Assembly (NCBI RefSeq): GCF_918797505.1
Contig: NC_092796.1
Location: 31,444,098-31,508,097 of the forward strand
Direction: 5' to 3'
Source: Bemisia tabaci
Taxonomy: Eukaryota; Arthropoda; Insecta; Hemiptera; Aleyrodidae
DNA length: 64,000 nt
Made by a program: the position numbers and the translations under genes. Positions within the stretch are counted from its first letter, which is position 1. Each line of letters opens with the position of its first letter. The notes under the pieces are model-generated. The model made no database searches, was not told the origin of the DNA, and was given only the letters and a program-made list of their open reading frames with translations. Below are positions 31,046 through 42,498 of this stretch, piece after piece.

Positions 31046-32475
31046 TTATTTCTGGAAAAAGCAAGAACTGCAGTTATGTTTTTTGTCCTCCAACCCCTCA
31101 ACTCTTCAAAGTTCAAAGCTGGTTTGGAAACCAAAGTTTAAAAGCTTTGGATTTTGGAGGCATATGCGCTTTTTGTAAGTTTAGTTACATTCGGCTTCAT
31201 CTATTTGAAAACGTAGTGAAACCTGATCATGACGGAACCTGTGCATTTAGGAGAAAATAGCTCTTTTGGTGTCTTTAAGCAATGCGTGCGTAGCTGAGTG
31301 GTCTATTATTTACGGTTTCCTACATGCACTGTGCGGCGGTTTATTTATTCTGCCTTGCTGTAACTTCAAATCCATGAGTTTGTTTATGTTGTTTGAAACT
31401 TGGGTAAAATTTCTCCTCAGAGTTTACTTTTCCTATCCGAAATAAATATCTGCGGGCAATTTTACATCACTATATGTAATATTGTATTAATTTTGTTGTG
31501 TTCGACAAATAATGTTGGTTTAGAGATCGACATTTATTCAATATTGCGGCCAAAAGCTTGTTTAAAAAGCTCAGAAAAAAAGCATGAGTTGATGCAGTTA
31601 TCTTTAGAAATTTGTCTGATAACTTAGATGGGTTTATTTAGAATCAAAGAAACTTCAACAGCCTAAGTTTAGTTTCCTTTTCCATTTCATTTCAACAAAA
31701 AAGTAAGCGATTAGACTAGACATTTTTTCACTATTCGTTAAATCTAGAAAACATTTACTGTGATGCTAAAGGCGGTATGCTGTCGCGTTTTCTTTGAAAA
31801 ATAGGCATGAGAATGAATCAGGAGTTAGACTGATTATTGTATAATTTGTATGATTACGGTTTGACAAATATTGGAATAATTTTCAAATAATTTTGAAGTT
31901 GACAGAAATATTTAAGAGAGCGATTATCACAGACTAATATTTGGATTATAAAAATATTCAATTTTATCCAATAGGTTAAACACATCGAGACCCGGAAATC
32001 TCTTAGAAAAAGAGAGGTGTATAATATCTTGTTTTGCAATACTTTTGAGCCTTTTCTACAACATCGAAAAATAATCTTAAGCCAGCCCATAGGCCCGATT
32101 ATTGAAACGATGTCGGCGTGACAAAGACAAAAAGCGAGGGGCTTGGAGAACAAGGCGCTTAAGTCCACTTTTGTGAAAAAATGTATTTATTTACGATTTC
32201 AAGTAAAACTAGTCTTTTTGCATGCTACGTGAAAAATTCTTTCCCAAATTCCAATTTTTAAGCATCAAAAGTCAAATTGAACTTTTTCTCCGCCATGAGG
32301 ATCCACATAATTTCGAAACTTCAAAAACGTAATTTTCGAAATAGCAAAAACAGTACTTATGCGCCTCGTCCTCCAAGCTCCTCAAATAACTCTCTCTCAA
32401 TCATGCTATACACCGCATTTCGATGTCGGCTGTTTGTTGAACATAGCAAACTTAGTAAGATTATACACCACAGAC
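31046..32475. other. No gene recognised
   Basis: AT-rich sequence. The longest frame is a 104-codon minus-strand one (31854-32168) with no motif. No repeat partner was seen. Confidence 0.4.
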
Positions 32476-32628
32476 GCGGATCCATCAATTTGGCCACACC
32501 GGCTTTTCTCCATTGAAACCTATGCCGAAAAATCGATTCATGTCGGATCACCTGGCCCTCCAAGAATCGATACATTTCCATAGGTGTAAATGGAGAGAGG
32601 ACGATGTTGCCAATTTGCTAAATCCGCC
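32476..32628. mobile_element. Family D foldback
   Basis: GCGGATCCATCAATTTGGCC, then CTTTTCTCCATTGAAACCTA, at the left faces TAGGTGTAAATGGAGAGAGG, then GCCAATTTGCTAAATCCGCC, at the right. A short centre has ATCGAT on both sides. This uninterrupted copy defines the size of D (about 153 bp). Confidence 0.8.
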
Positions 32629-32838
32629 ATTGTCAATAGAAATGAAAGATGACCTTAGGTAATTCCCGGCCCCACCATGTAGAGCTCAGGTTTTAGCGTT
32701 TTTCTTTTAAAATTTTTTATTGTTTCCGACTGAAAATGACTCAGTGTTGAGTCGAAACGTCTCGGGTTTCATAATTGTGTATTTTTAGCCTTGTTTCCCG
32801 TTTTTTTTCATCTTTGTTGTTCCACTGGTAATTTTACC

Positions 32839-33148
32839 TAGAGTCCCTTTGTACTGAGAGTCAAGATAACACCCCCTCATGGAGTCACAAACGGGAATAA
32901 AGATTACACAAATTGACAGTTTTTTGTAATCTTTGATCGGTTCATTCTCAAATTCCTTTCTCCGTTCCTTCTCTCATTCCGTTTGTTCCTTGCCGAACCC
33001 GTTATTCCACGGTCCATTCTACATTATAATCATTGCAATCGGTGAAAATGTAATCTTTATTCCCGTTTGTGACACTGTGGAGGCCTAAAATATGGGGAAT
33101 CAGAAATGGATTCACATTGTCTTGACTCTCAGTATTAAGGGACTCTAA
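32839..33148. mobile_element. Family N palindromic element
   Basis: AGAGTCCCTTTGTACTGAGA, then GTCAAGATAACA, at the left faces TGTCTTGACTCTCAGTATTA, then AGGGACTCT, at the right. Inner motifs CACAAACGGGAATAAAGATT and AATCTTTATTCCCGTTTGTG are also inverted. A second, expanded copy lies at 55062-55565. Confidence 0.85.
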
Positions 33149-33475
33149 TTTTACCGATTATGCTATCGAGAAATGATTCTACTGTGCGCTGCCTCGCAGC
33201 GCCCCGATTGCGGTTTCCTCAACCACATGCACAGTAATTAAATTCCCTAAGTTCTCGGCTTCAAATCATTAAATCGAACTCAAACACGACCGGGGAGCGA
33301 GTTTTTTCTTTTTTATCAAATAGGTTCATATCCCACTTGTAGCACGATCCGGAGACTTCATCTCCAGCGCAGATCAAAAGCTGAAATCTAACGTATGCAG
33401 TAATCCTCGGTAGTTTATTCTCTATGCGAATGAGACTATATCTCCATTCAAAGAGAACCCCCGTCGACTGCGTTC

Positions 33476-33592
33476 GTTGCTCCTCCGACGGAAGGTCGTA
33501 ACCGCATTCGGGAATGAGCCCTGGCGTCCGTATAACTCGATGCTTTTCGGGGCTCAAGCGAGTATGGAGATGCGCCCGTCGGAGGAGTGACA
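33476..33592. mobile_element. Family J MITE, diverged
   Basis: GTTGCTCCTCCGACGGAAGG faces GCGCCCGTCGGAGGAGTGAC. The core retains GGGAATGAGCCCTGG and GGGGCTCAAGCGAG. About 117 bp. Confidence 0.65.
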
Positions 33593-34205
33593 TTTGTCCG
33601 ACTCGATTGCGCCGTCGTTTAAAAGAGATGGGGCACCGTTCTTTTTAGTGTCTCTCGCAGCTGTCCATTATTCCTTTTTGCCTCTTGTTGCGTTTTTCCA
33701 GCTCGGGACCGGTGGAACTTTCAAAGCTTCTGTGTTCGCCCGGATTGAGACGGGATTGCATCCGTCACAGAGTGGATAAAACCCGAGCATATCGATTGCG
33801 ATAGTGTGCTGGTATGCGTCTCTGTTTCTTGTTTTAAAATGTATCCGCATTTTTAGTTTTTCGAGATTTTATTCAGTTCTCGCGTGCAGCAGAAAAATCA
33901 GGTCGAATCAATTTTGTTTTTAGCAGAGGCATGATGCCCTCCGCTGGTATCTCGGCAATGGTGGAAGCTTTTACTTTCGGGTATCCAACAATCAACTGTT
34001 GACCTACCCACTAGGTTGGAATTTTTTAGCTAATTATGAATTTAAAAGAAAATTCGAGTTTTGAAAATAAAAGAGAGAGAGAGAGAGAGGAATAATTTTA
34101 AGGGAATGTATAATATTTACATATGACAAAATACACCTATATTTTCCCAAAAATTGCAGAAGTACGCTACATTATTGAGAATAAACCTTTTTGCAATATT
34201 ATACA
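33593..34205. other. No gene recognised; AG microsatellite at 34073-34090
   Basis: The only low-complexity feature is an (AG)n run of about 18 bases near 34073. Open frames are short and have no motif. Confidence 0.4.
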
Positions 34206-34295
34206 CGTTACTGGGAAAATTTGTATTTCATCAGAAGAAATATGGCAACGTCTAATTATCCGTAAGCTTTTTTTCGCAGCATTGCTGCCTGTAAT
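34206..34295. mobile_element. Family A MITE, right-end relic
   Basis: TCATCAGAAGAAATATGGCA, then ACGTCTAATTATCCGTAAGC and TTCGCAGCATTGC, is a strongly diverged family A right end. No left end is present. Confidence 0.35.
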
Positions 34296-34622
34296 GGACT
34301 GAAAGAGACGAGAAGCCTAGAAAGCCCTATTGTTAAAAGCTGCAGGAATAGTGTGTACAAATTCAGGAATGGGGCGCCTTCAATTCGAGTGATACTTCCA
34401 GCATATCCGAGAAGTTAGTTTAGTTGCGTGACCTAACTTAACCTAACCTGACTCCTCTGCGATCAGTTCCCGAGCTTTGTGACCGACCAGAGTGATGAAA
34501 CTCGGGCATATTTAAGCACGGCAAAGACAAAATTTGTTCTAACGTTCGGGCATTACCTTTTATCAATTACTTCCTTACGAGGTAACTCAACACGCGTTAA
34601 ACACCTCATTTGTCTTACCTGT

Positions 34623-36200
34623 ATCTTACGCGATTTTGAAGCTTCCTGGATTGTGTGAAAACGGCCTTATCGTTGTGCGGTTCGCGCGAGATTTTTGTGA
34701 CTTTCGAACGAATCAACACTAGGACGTTATGTCTTACGCGATTTTGAAGCTTCCTGGGTTGTGCAAAGACGGTAATCCCGTTGTGCAGTTCGCGCGATAT
34801 TTTTTGTGACTTTCGAACGACTCAACGCTAGGACGCAGTTAATTACGCGATTTTGAAGCCTGGGCAGTGTGAAAACGGCGATTTCGTTATGCGCTTTCCC
34901 CGATATTTCTTGTGACTTTCATACGACTCAATGCTAGGACGCTATGTCTTACGCGATTTTGAAGCTTCCTGGGTTGTGCGAAAACGGTTATCCCGTTGTG
35001 CGGTTTGCGCGATATTTTTGAGACTTTCGAACGACTCCACGCTAAGACGCTGTGTCCTACGCGATTTTTAAGCTTCCTAGGTTATGCGAAAACGGCAATA
35101 CCGTTGTGTGGTTCGCGCAATTTTTTTGTGACTTTCATACGACCTACTGCTAGGAAGCTGTGTCTTGCGCGATTTTGAAACTTCCTGGGTTGTGCGAAAA
35201 CGGCAACATCGTTGTGTGGTTCGCGCGATATTTGTGTGTTTTTCGACTGAATCAACGCTAGGAGGCTGTGTCTTACGCGATGTTGAGGCTTCTGGGGTTG
35301 TGCGAAAACAGCAATATCGTTGTGTGGTTCGCGCGATATTTGTGTGACTTTCGACTGAATCTTACGCGATTTTGAAGCTTTTGGGGTTGTGCAAAAACCG
35401 TAATCCCGTTGTGCGGTTCGCGCGATATTTCTTGTGACTTTCGAACGACTCCACGCTAAGACGCTGTGTCTTACGCGATTGTGAAACTTCCTGGGTTGTG
35501 CGAAAACGGCAATACCGTTGTGTGGTTCGCGCGATATTTTTGTGACTTTCATACGACCTACTGCTAGGACACTATGTTTTACGCGATTTTGAAGCTTCCT
35601 GGGTTGTGCGAAAACGCCAATAACGTTGTGTGGTTCGCGCGATATTTTTGTGTCTTTTCGACTGAATCAATGCTAGGACGCTGTGTCTTACGCGATTTTG
35701 AAGCTTCCTGGATTTTGCGAAAACGGTAATCCCGTTGTGCGCATCGCGCGATATTTTTGTGACTTTTGAACGACTCAACGCTAGGACGCTGTGTCTTGCG
35801 CGATTTTGAAGCTTCCTGGGTTGTGCGAAAACCGTAATCTCGTTGTGTGGTTCGCGCGATATTTGTGTGACTTTCGACTGAATCAACGCTAGGAGGCTGT
35901 GTCTTACGCAATTTTGAAGCTTCTGGAGTTGTGCAAAAACCGTAATCCCATTGTGCGGTTCGCGCGATATTTCTTGTGACTTTCGAACGACTCCACTCTA
36001 AGACGCTGTGTCTTACGCGATTTTGAAGCTTCCTGGGTTGTGCGGTTCGCGCGATATTCGCTAGGACCCTTTTTCAACGGGATTTTGAAGATTCCTAGGG
36101 GTGCGAAAACGGCAATCCGGGTGTGCGCTTTCCGCGATATTTTTCTTTACTTTCATACGACTCAAGGCTAGGACGCTGTTATTTTCCGTGATTTTGACGA
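34623..36200. repeat. Satellite array, unit about 109 bp, about 15-16 units
   Basis: Each unit carries TCTTACGCGATTTTGAAGCT, then TCCTGGGTTGTGCGAAAACG, a GCGGTTCGCGCGATATTT-like block, TTGTGACTTTCGAACGACTC and AACGCTAGGACGCTGTG. Unit starts fall near 34626, 34735, 34843, 34948, 35057, 35162 and 35271. A shortened unit follows near 35361, then 35470, 35579, 35687, 35796, 35905 and 36013, with broken units to about 36200. Several open frames of 60-156 codons, mainly on the minus strand, exist only because the repeat lacks stops. They are not genes. Confidence 0.92.
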
Positions 36201-36289
36201 GTCTTAGGGGTGAAATTTTCTGAAAGTTTCAAGGAATAATTTTTTTCTTTCTATTTTTATTTATTTTTTTTTTAAAAGGAATTTGATTT

Positions 36290-36477
36290 AAATACAACGT
36301 AACTACTTCAAGCATTTCTATGTATCTATCCACACGATTAAAACTAAATAAACTAAACAAATTGCATAATACGATGATTAGATATATATTCATAACTTTC
36401 CAAAGAAATTCACATTTCTTCAGAGGAAATTTGGCAACTCTCGAATGTTCATACGGCGTTCTTCCTTGACAGGGCAG
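36290..36477. mobile_element. Family A MITE, right part
   Basis: It ends GGAAATTTGGCAACTCTCGA, ATGTTCATACGGCGTTCTTC, CTTGACAGGGCAG, a good family A right terminus. The left terminus is not found. The satellite array lies immediately upstream. Confidence 0.65.
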
Positions 36478-37007
36478 TGTGGTAGTTGCGTTATTTTTAA
36501 ATCAAATTTTTTAAGAAAAAAAGAGGGAAAAATATATTACAAGTCATCAAAAACTATCGGTTCCAATAAGGTTCTACCCACTTTTTTCCTTCAAAGTAAG
36601 GTGGTTTTGGACGGGGCGGATTCAATTAAGATCGTCACTTGGCTGAAGCGCGCTGTGATTGGGAAGCGTATCGGACCCGAAGCTGTAAATATTGGCTACG
36701 GCGTGAAAACGCGGCGGCGGCGGCGATTTCGCATGAGTTTCCGCGGACAAAAGCGGCGGGGCGATCCGACAAAAGCGTCGAGAATTCCCTGAGCGCTTCA
36801 TTCAAAAATTGACGACTCGTTTGTCAGCACTTGAAAAGTTGCACGCGAGTCTATTGACGCAATTTGTAACCTTTCATGCATCGAGTGCCGCGACGGAAGT
36901 TGCGCTCGAAAATCCCTCGCCGAATGGACACCGATTCTGGCCGAAGCGGCTTCGCCGGGATTCATTCCCTCGCCGCGTCGCACAATGGGACGCGTCAGTG
37001 AGAAATG
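36478..37007. other. No gene recognised
   Basis: The part from about 36600 is GC-rich, with short frames on both strands (61-115 codons). The 115-codon frame (36445-36792) starts inside the MITE end and has an Arg-rich tail without a known domain. Confidence 0.4.
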
Positions 37008-38252
37008 GGTCAGATGCGCTAATTACAGAATTGCATTTTGATACTTGATTCTTGTAGCTCAGCAAAAAATAACAAGATCTTTCCAAACAGCAACTCTCTA
37101 CGTTCAGTATTAACCGAGATATCGCCCTTTGAAAAGCCAGGTTTTTGACGTTATCCACCGTGGTGGTGGCACCCTTGGTTTCTTCCACCTTGCTCCTGAG
37201 CCGTGCTCACCTGAAACGGGTCAGTTGTGCTGGTTACATAATCGCGTTTTGATACATAATTCTTGTGGATCAGCTAAAAATAATAAGATCTGTCCAAACA
37301 GCAACTCTCTACGTTCAGTATTAACCGAGATATCGCCCTTTGAAAAGTAAGGTTTTTGACGTTATCCACCGCGGTAGTGACACCGACAGTGACAACGAAT
37401 GGGATCACTTTCAAGATCTCCGTGTTTTGTAATAATGGAGTTAGGAACTTTTGAAGTTTCCAAATTTGGTCCGAATGGGTCAGTTCCGCTAGTCACAGAA
37501 TCATGTTTTCATGCTTGATTCTTGTAGATCAGGTAAAATAATAAGATCCGTCCAAGCAGCAACTCTTTACGTTCAGTATTAACCGAGATATCGCCCTTTG
37601 AAAAGTAAGGTTTTTGACGTTATCAACCGCGGTGGTGACACCAACAGTGACAACGAATTGGATCACTTTCAAGATCTCCGTGTTTTGCAATAATGGAGTT
37701 AGGAGCTTTTGAAGTTTCCAAATTTGGTCCGAATGGGTCAGTTGCGCTGGTCACAGAATCATGTTTTAATGCTTGATTCTTGTAGATTAGCTAAAGACAA
37801 TACGATCCGTCCAAACAGCAACTCTCTACGTTCAGTGTTAACCGAGATATCGCCTCCTGGAAAAGTCAGCTTTTTGACGTCATCCACCGCGGTAGTGACA
37901 CCCTGGTTTCTTCCACCTTGCTTTCATCAGTCAGTGTGACGCACATTTGCACTGGCTACTCTACGTGAAACTTGAATGAAAGAAAGGTAGAGGAAACCAA
38001 TTAAGGGTGTCACTATACCACGAAGGATGACGTCAAAAACCCGACTTTTCAAAGGGCGATATCTCTACTAATACTGAGCGTAGAAAGATGCTGGTGGGAC
38101 AGATTATATTGTTTTTAGCTAATCTACAAGAATCAAGCATTAAAATACGATTCTGTGACCAGCGTAACTGACCCATTCGGACCAAATTTGGAAACTTCAA
38201 AAGCTCCTAACTCGAGTATTACTAAACACGGAGATGTTGAAAGTGCTCCCAT
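37008..38252. mobile_element. Family K foldback with amplified left arms
   Basis: The left-arm unit (GGGTCAG, then CAGAATC, TGATTCTTGTAGATCAGC, AACAGCAACTCTCTACGTTC, AACCGAGATATCGCCCTTTG and GACGTTATCCACCGCGGT) starts at 37008, 37218, 37478 and 37735, so it is present about four times in direct orientation. One inverted arm follows at about 37985-38252 (AAAGGGCGATATCTCTACTA, AATCTACAAGAATCAAGCAT, CTGACCCATTCGGACCAAAT). A simple two-arm copy is at 47042-47472. It is non-coding. Confidence 0.85.
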
Positions 38253-38535
38253 TCGTTTTTTCGTAAAATTTACTTCAGAAGGCACCCATTGAAATTTAAA
38301 ATTGGACGAAATAAACATCAAAATTCGCAATTTTGGTAGAATCATTCATGACCGACCTCTCTCATTGAATTGGACCACTGTACGTCGTTTGTCGAACGCT
38401 ATCGAACCTCGCGTAGTTCCCACCTCGCGCTATCTTCCATCGAGTGATTCTCGCCGTTGCCTCGCCATTTACATTCGAGCGCGGAGTAATAACATCGGTT
38501 GTACAAGACGTAAAGTTTGGGGGCGTTTTCCGCGG

Positions 38536-38789
38536 GCTGATTTTTGAAATCGATAGACAAAGAGGATAAAAGGAGAATGAAGCGATTTTATGGGTGAAAG
38601 TGGGTGGTTGCGATGGTAAAAGGACGTAAATGATAAACTAACTAACGGCAACTCACAAGGAACTCTACGGTTTGTCCTTTCTCCATTGGTCTAAAACAAC
38701 CACCCGTTTCAACCAATAGGATAGGTAATTTAATTTTCCCGTCGTGCTCTTGGTCTACCGTTTTGTCTATCAATTTTAATAATCAGCCC
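38536..38789. mobile_element. Family I palindromic MITE
   Basis: GCTGATTTTTGAAATCGATA, then GACAAAGAGGATAAAAGGAG, at the left faces TTTGTCTATCAATTTTAATA, then ATCAGC, at the right. The inner arm has GGGTGGTTGCGATGG facing CAACCACCCG. Confidence 0.8.
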
Positions 38790-40357
38790 ACTGTGGTCAA
38801 TAAATTTCTACTTTGCTGAGTAATTCGACTGCTATACGATAGGTTTGTCTTTCAGATTGAATATTCAGCCAGCGGAGTCCTTAGTCACGGAAATCAATAA
38901 AGCGTAACCCTAAACATATCTGCATAGAACTTTTAGTGAATATGTGAAAAAAATTAAGAAAACCACGGTAACCATAGTTGAGTAAGGAATATCAAAAGAA
39001 AATCTATATCGTATGAAGTGAGGTTTCGCATAGTTAGTATTAAATTGCTTCAATCGCGTCTCATTGCCATCGAATGCTGGCGCGAGTGGCAGCGTTCCGT
39101 GGCGTGGGTGATGGTAAGAGAAGCGAAAACGCCTTCAATTTTCACGCAACACGGACATCCACTGAGCACGAATAGTTGCATTCGGGCGCTGCGTCACATT
39201 TGAGAAGTTTGATTCAGCTGGCGCATGCACTCTTGACGTGATTACTGAGCCCTACTTATGCCTGGATTCTTTTTCCGTTATTTCTATGGAGTTGCTCATA
39301 GCAAGGTCACTAGGAAATGGAGTGCCTTCTCATTAATGTGAGATTTAACTGGATCGAGGAACAGCCGGCGGAACAAGATGCTTAAATTGTCATATCTTCG
39401 ATAAGATTCGCCACTTTTTCTCCCGGAAGAACTACAACTGGATCGAGGAAGTTCATTGAGAAATGTCTCGTTTCAAAAATTCTCGCTCGTATAAAATCAC
39501 AGCAGAATAGTAAATTAATTTTATAATATTAAAGAAGAAGCACCCGAATATGATGGACTACAAATTAGTGATCCAAAACACGAAACGGTGTTTTATATTC
39601 GAGTGAATTTTCTTCCATTTGCGCAAATTTACTTACTGCACCGAAAAAAAGTGAAGTTGATTTAACATTCTCGATGTAAAACAAGTGTGTGAGAACTCAC
39701 AAAATGCTAAATTACCCGCTACAGCAGTTAATTTCACATCTTGGCATTGCCAAAAAAGTGCAGAAGCGGTTAATGCAGCATTTTGCAAGTTCTCGCAATC
39801 TTCTTAGACATTCAGAATGTTAAATTGACGCCACTTTGTTTTCGGTGTGGATTATCCAAATTGTGTTTCACACGAATTCCGAAGTATAGGAAATATTGTT
39901 CTCATAACTACCTAGTTCAATTTCCTTCAACGGTGCAAGTTTGGAGAAAAAACCTTTATCTGACAGAAAGTCCGATATATTTTGACCAATATAAAGCATT
40001 CTTGCAGTCTGACCGCTCAATCCTGGGACAATCTAGGTTGCTTTTTCGAAGAATACTCCTTCCGTTGTGATTTTGTTTGGCGCGGAGCTCCGTGCAAATG
40101 GAACATCGTCATTATAGGGCGAGACGGTGCAAATTATTCGAGCACACAGATGTCACAATCGGTTGACAACCGCCAATATTCTACACGGGACACCGGGCGT
40201 GAGCGCCGTAATTGCGGCGAAACCCAGCTGACTCGACGGGGCGGCCAATCATCGCATTCCATATCCGCGGGCCAATTTTATCGCGCTGCCGTTAAATTGA
40301 AATTAAGTCACGGTGCAGTTCGCAGCCCAAGCGTCATCAGCCTTCGGACATCAAACT
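38790..40357. other. No gene recognised
   Basis: A block at about 39138-39185 is an inverted relative of 9384-9422. The remainder is AT-rich, with a GC-richer end (40070-40350) carrying a 139-codon plus-strand frame (39982-40401) that overlaps family H and has no motif. Confidence 0.4.
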
Positions 40358-40493
40358 CAATTTGGACGTATTTCTGTCAAACGGAACTGTGTGCATTATG
40401 AGGTGAGCCCTGTTGTGCGTATATTCTTATGGGTCTCAGGGCTCATGTCTGAATGCACATAGTTCCGTTTAGCAGAAACACATCCAATTTATC
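40358..40493. mobile_element. Family H short palindromic element
   Basis: ATTTGGACGTATTTCTGTCA, then AACGGAACTGTGTGCATT, at the left faces AATGCACATAGTTCCGTTTA, then GCAGAAACACATCCAAT, at the right. The core GGTGAGCCCTGTTGTGCG ... TCTCAGGGCTCATG is an inner inverted repeat shared with family J. Longer relatives are at 56700, 61290 and 63600. Confidence 0.8.
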
Positions 40494-40515
40494 ATCGGAC
40501 CGGACTCCTGATCTG

Positions 40516-40755
40516 CAGTGCTGAGCAATAACGCCAAATGAACCTTAGGAGATCCCCCCTCCAAAAAAACATGCATTTTCCCGGAGCCTAGTGAATTTTC
40601 TTAATTGAGCTTTTACGAGAATATTATTCGCAATTTAATCGAGAGTTTGTAGAGATATCAAGCAAAACTGCACATAACTATTCTTAAAATTGGATAATTT
40701 ATTGAGAGACAAGGCAACATTCAACGGGATTTATGTCGTTTCTCCTTAGCATTGC
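40516..40755. mobile_element. Family A MITE, diverged
   Basis: CTGCAGTGCTGAGCAATAAC, then GCCAAATGAACCTTAGGAGA, at the left; AAGGCAACATTCAACGGGAT, then TTCTCCTTAGCATTGCAATG, at the right. The overall size (about 240 bp) and order match family A. Confidence 0.6.
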
Positions 40756-40954
40756 AATGCTGGGAAGTACCACTCACTCAGGGAAACCTCACGGCTAAGG
40801 TAGACTTGATGAGCCAATATGCTGAGCTGATCGAATTAAACTAGTGATATTTGCTAATCAGGACTACCAGCAGCCCCGCCCCCTTTGCCACACTTTAAGG
40901 TCAATCCGAGAACCAGAGGCAAGCTGACAAGACCGGGCTATATCCATTTAAATG

Positions 40955-41192
40955 CACGTAAAATAATCGATAGATCGTAATAGCGACGGTTGCAAAACAC
41001 ATATTTCGATTTGCGTTGTTTGAAGATTCCTCGTCAAATTTTCTTTTTCCAAAGAAATCGACGAAAATTATTACAAACATTTTAAAAATAAACGCTCCTT
41101 GGTTTTTACTTGAATCAAATAAAACAACAACAGAGATTTTGAAACTTTCCGATCTAGATACGTGTTTTGCGACCTTCACCATCGATATGCGT
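40955..41192. mobile_element. Family Y terminal-inverted-repeat element
   Basis: CGATAGATCGTAATAGCGAC, then GGTTGCAAAACACATATTTC, faces GATACGTGTTTTGCGACCTT, then CACCATCGATATGCG. Its ends resemble 4136-4390. The interior is AT-rich and non-coding. Confidence 0.55.
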
Positions 41193-41323
41193 AACCGGCA
41201 TCAGTTTTACAAATCTTTATCGGTAAGACGCCCAAAATTGTCGCCTAATTAGAATTAGCTATGATGATTCGAAGTTAAAAGTCGAACTGCGTTCTTTTAG
41301 GAAGAGAATCTGATGCTTCCTAG

Positions 41324-41469
41324 TTGGCGACAGCGAGTTTACTCCATTTAAAGCCATAAGAAATATCGATTATGAGCGAGGCAGCTTCAGCTTGCCTCAT
41401 TTACAATCGATTGTTTCACATACGTTTAAATGGAGAAGAAGCAAAGTTGCCATCTTTCAATAATCGCCG
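41324..41469. mobile_element. Family D foldback, diverged
   Basis: TTACTCCATTTAAAGCCATA, then AGAAATATCGAT, at the left faces ATCGATTGTTTCACATACGT, then TTAAATGGAGAAGAAGCAAA and GTTGCCATC, at the right. The centre AGGCAGCTTCAGCTTGCCT is itself a small hairpin. Confidence 0.65.
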
Positions 41470-41712
41470 CTGTTTGAGATATTGCCTGACGCAGTTTCAA
41501 AAAACGGGAAAAGAAAAAAGGAAAAAACAAACGACAGAAAAGAAGATACTTTCTCTTATCCAACACGAACATTCCCTTACTTCCCAAATTACTTAGATAA
41601 GGGAAAGTTTCTTTTTCCTTTTCTTTTTATTTGGAGCACTGCATTAAACGATTACGACAACTGTGGGTTTTGCGAGGCATCATTAAATCGGGGTGACTCA
41701 TCTGTATCAAAT

Positions 41713-41833
41713 CGTCTCCCTTTTTACGTGAGGGCGTACCTCAATTTCTACGTGAGCCATGTTTTGCATATAAATCCATGCTTTCTGGAGCTTATCCGGA
41801 AATCGAGATACGCCCTTACGCTAGAGGAGGAAC
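41713..41833. mobile_element. Family J palindromic MITE
   Basis: CGTCTCCCTTTTTACGTGAG, then GGCGTACCTCAATTTCTACG, at the left faces GGAAATCGAGATACGCCCTT, then ACGCTAGAGGAGGA, at the right. ATGTTTTGCATATAAATCCA is the centre. Confidence 0.75.
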
Positions 41834-42498
41834 AAAATAAACTCTTACCGCAGTAAATTTTGAGAGGCGGAAGCTGGAAGCTCAAAAAAGCGTCAAAATT
41901 TCGAAGTTAAAAGAGAGCTTTCGACCCTGCTCGTCCGCCCATCGTCATTCAACAAGAATTCTTCGCGATACAAACCCATCGTTTTGGTCTGGTAACAGGC
42001 TCATAGAAGTATTTTCAGTGACAGATATGAGACGTAATTCCGTTTGGTGACAGATTTATGAGAGCTCCTCCATTACATTTTGATGAGCTGCGTGATATAC
42101 TGCCCGAGTTCTCCCCCAAATCCCGACTCCTCCCATTAATCCACCCCATTAACTTGATAACGTTGGAAACTGGGCCGCAAAGAATTCGGTGCAGCGGCAC
42201 TTAAGCCGCCGTCTAAAGGCAAAACGGCCTATGAACATTTGGATGTTGCCGTAGTTCTCCCTGCAGAATTAGCAGATTTAACTGCAATTCACCTTAACTA
42301 TATCAAGTGTTGTCTAATTTTCTCTGGCGTTTTATTATTTCATGGAAAACTAACTTGATGGGAGTAGACTCTTCGAAATCTAGGGCGATTTCACAGAAAT
42401 TTAAAGGCGTTGAAGAGATCACTTTTTGTTTAAAAAAGAAGAAAAAAAGAAGATTTTGGCCAGGTTTTTCGGTCAAATACCACAGTGTGCGCCGGGTC
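41834..42498. other. No gene recognised; family A-like left end at 42205-42265
   Basis: AAGCCGCCGTCTAAAGGCAA, then AACGGCCTATGAACATTTGG and ATGTTGCC, resembles a family A left terminus without a partner. No coding signal was seen. Confidence 0.35.

Noticed and set aside
34434..34455. Telomere-like motif (CCTAA repeats)
   Set aside because: Only two or three imperfect copies (CCTAACTTAACCTAACCT). A similar stretch without the motif at 45585 suggests ordinary repeat sequence.
35082..35911. Minus-strand open frames of 104-156 codons
   Set aside because: They lie inside the 109-bp satellite and repeat with it. The unit simply lacks stops in those frames.
34623..36200. Possible CRISPR array
   Set aside because: The whole unit of about 109 bp is conserved, with no unique spacers, and the setting is eukaryotic. 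It is a satellite.
39982..40401. 139-codon plus-strand frame
   Set aside because: It ends inside the family H palindrome and has no motif, splice support or codon bias.
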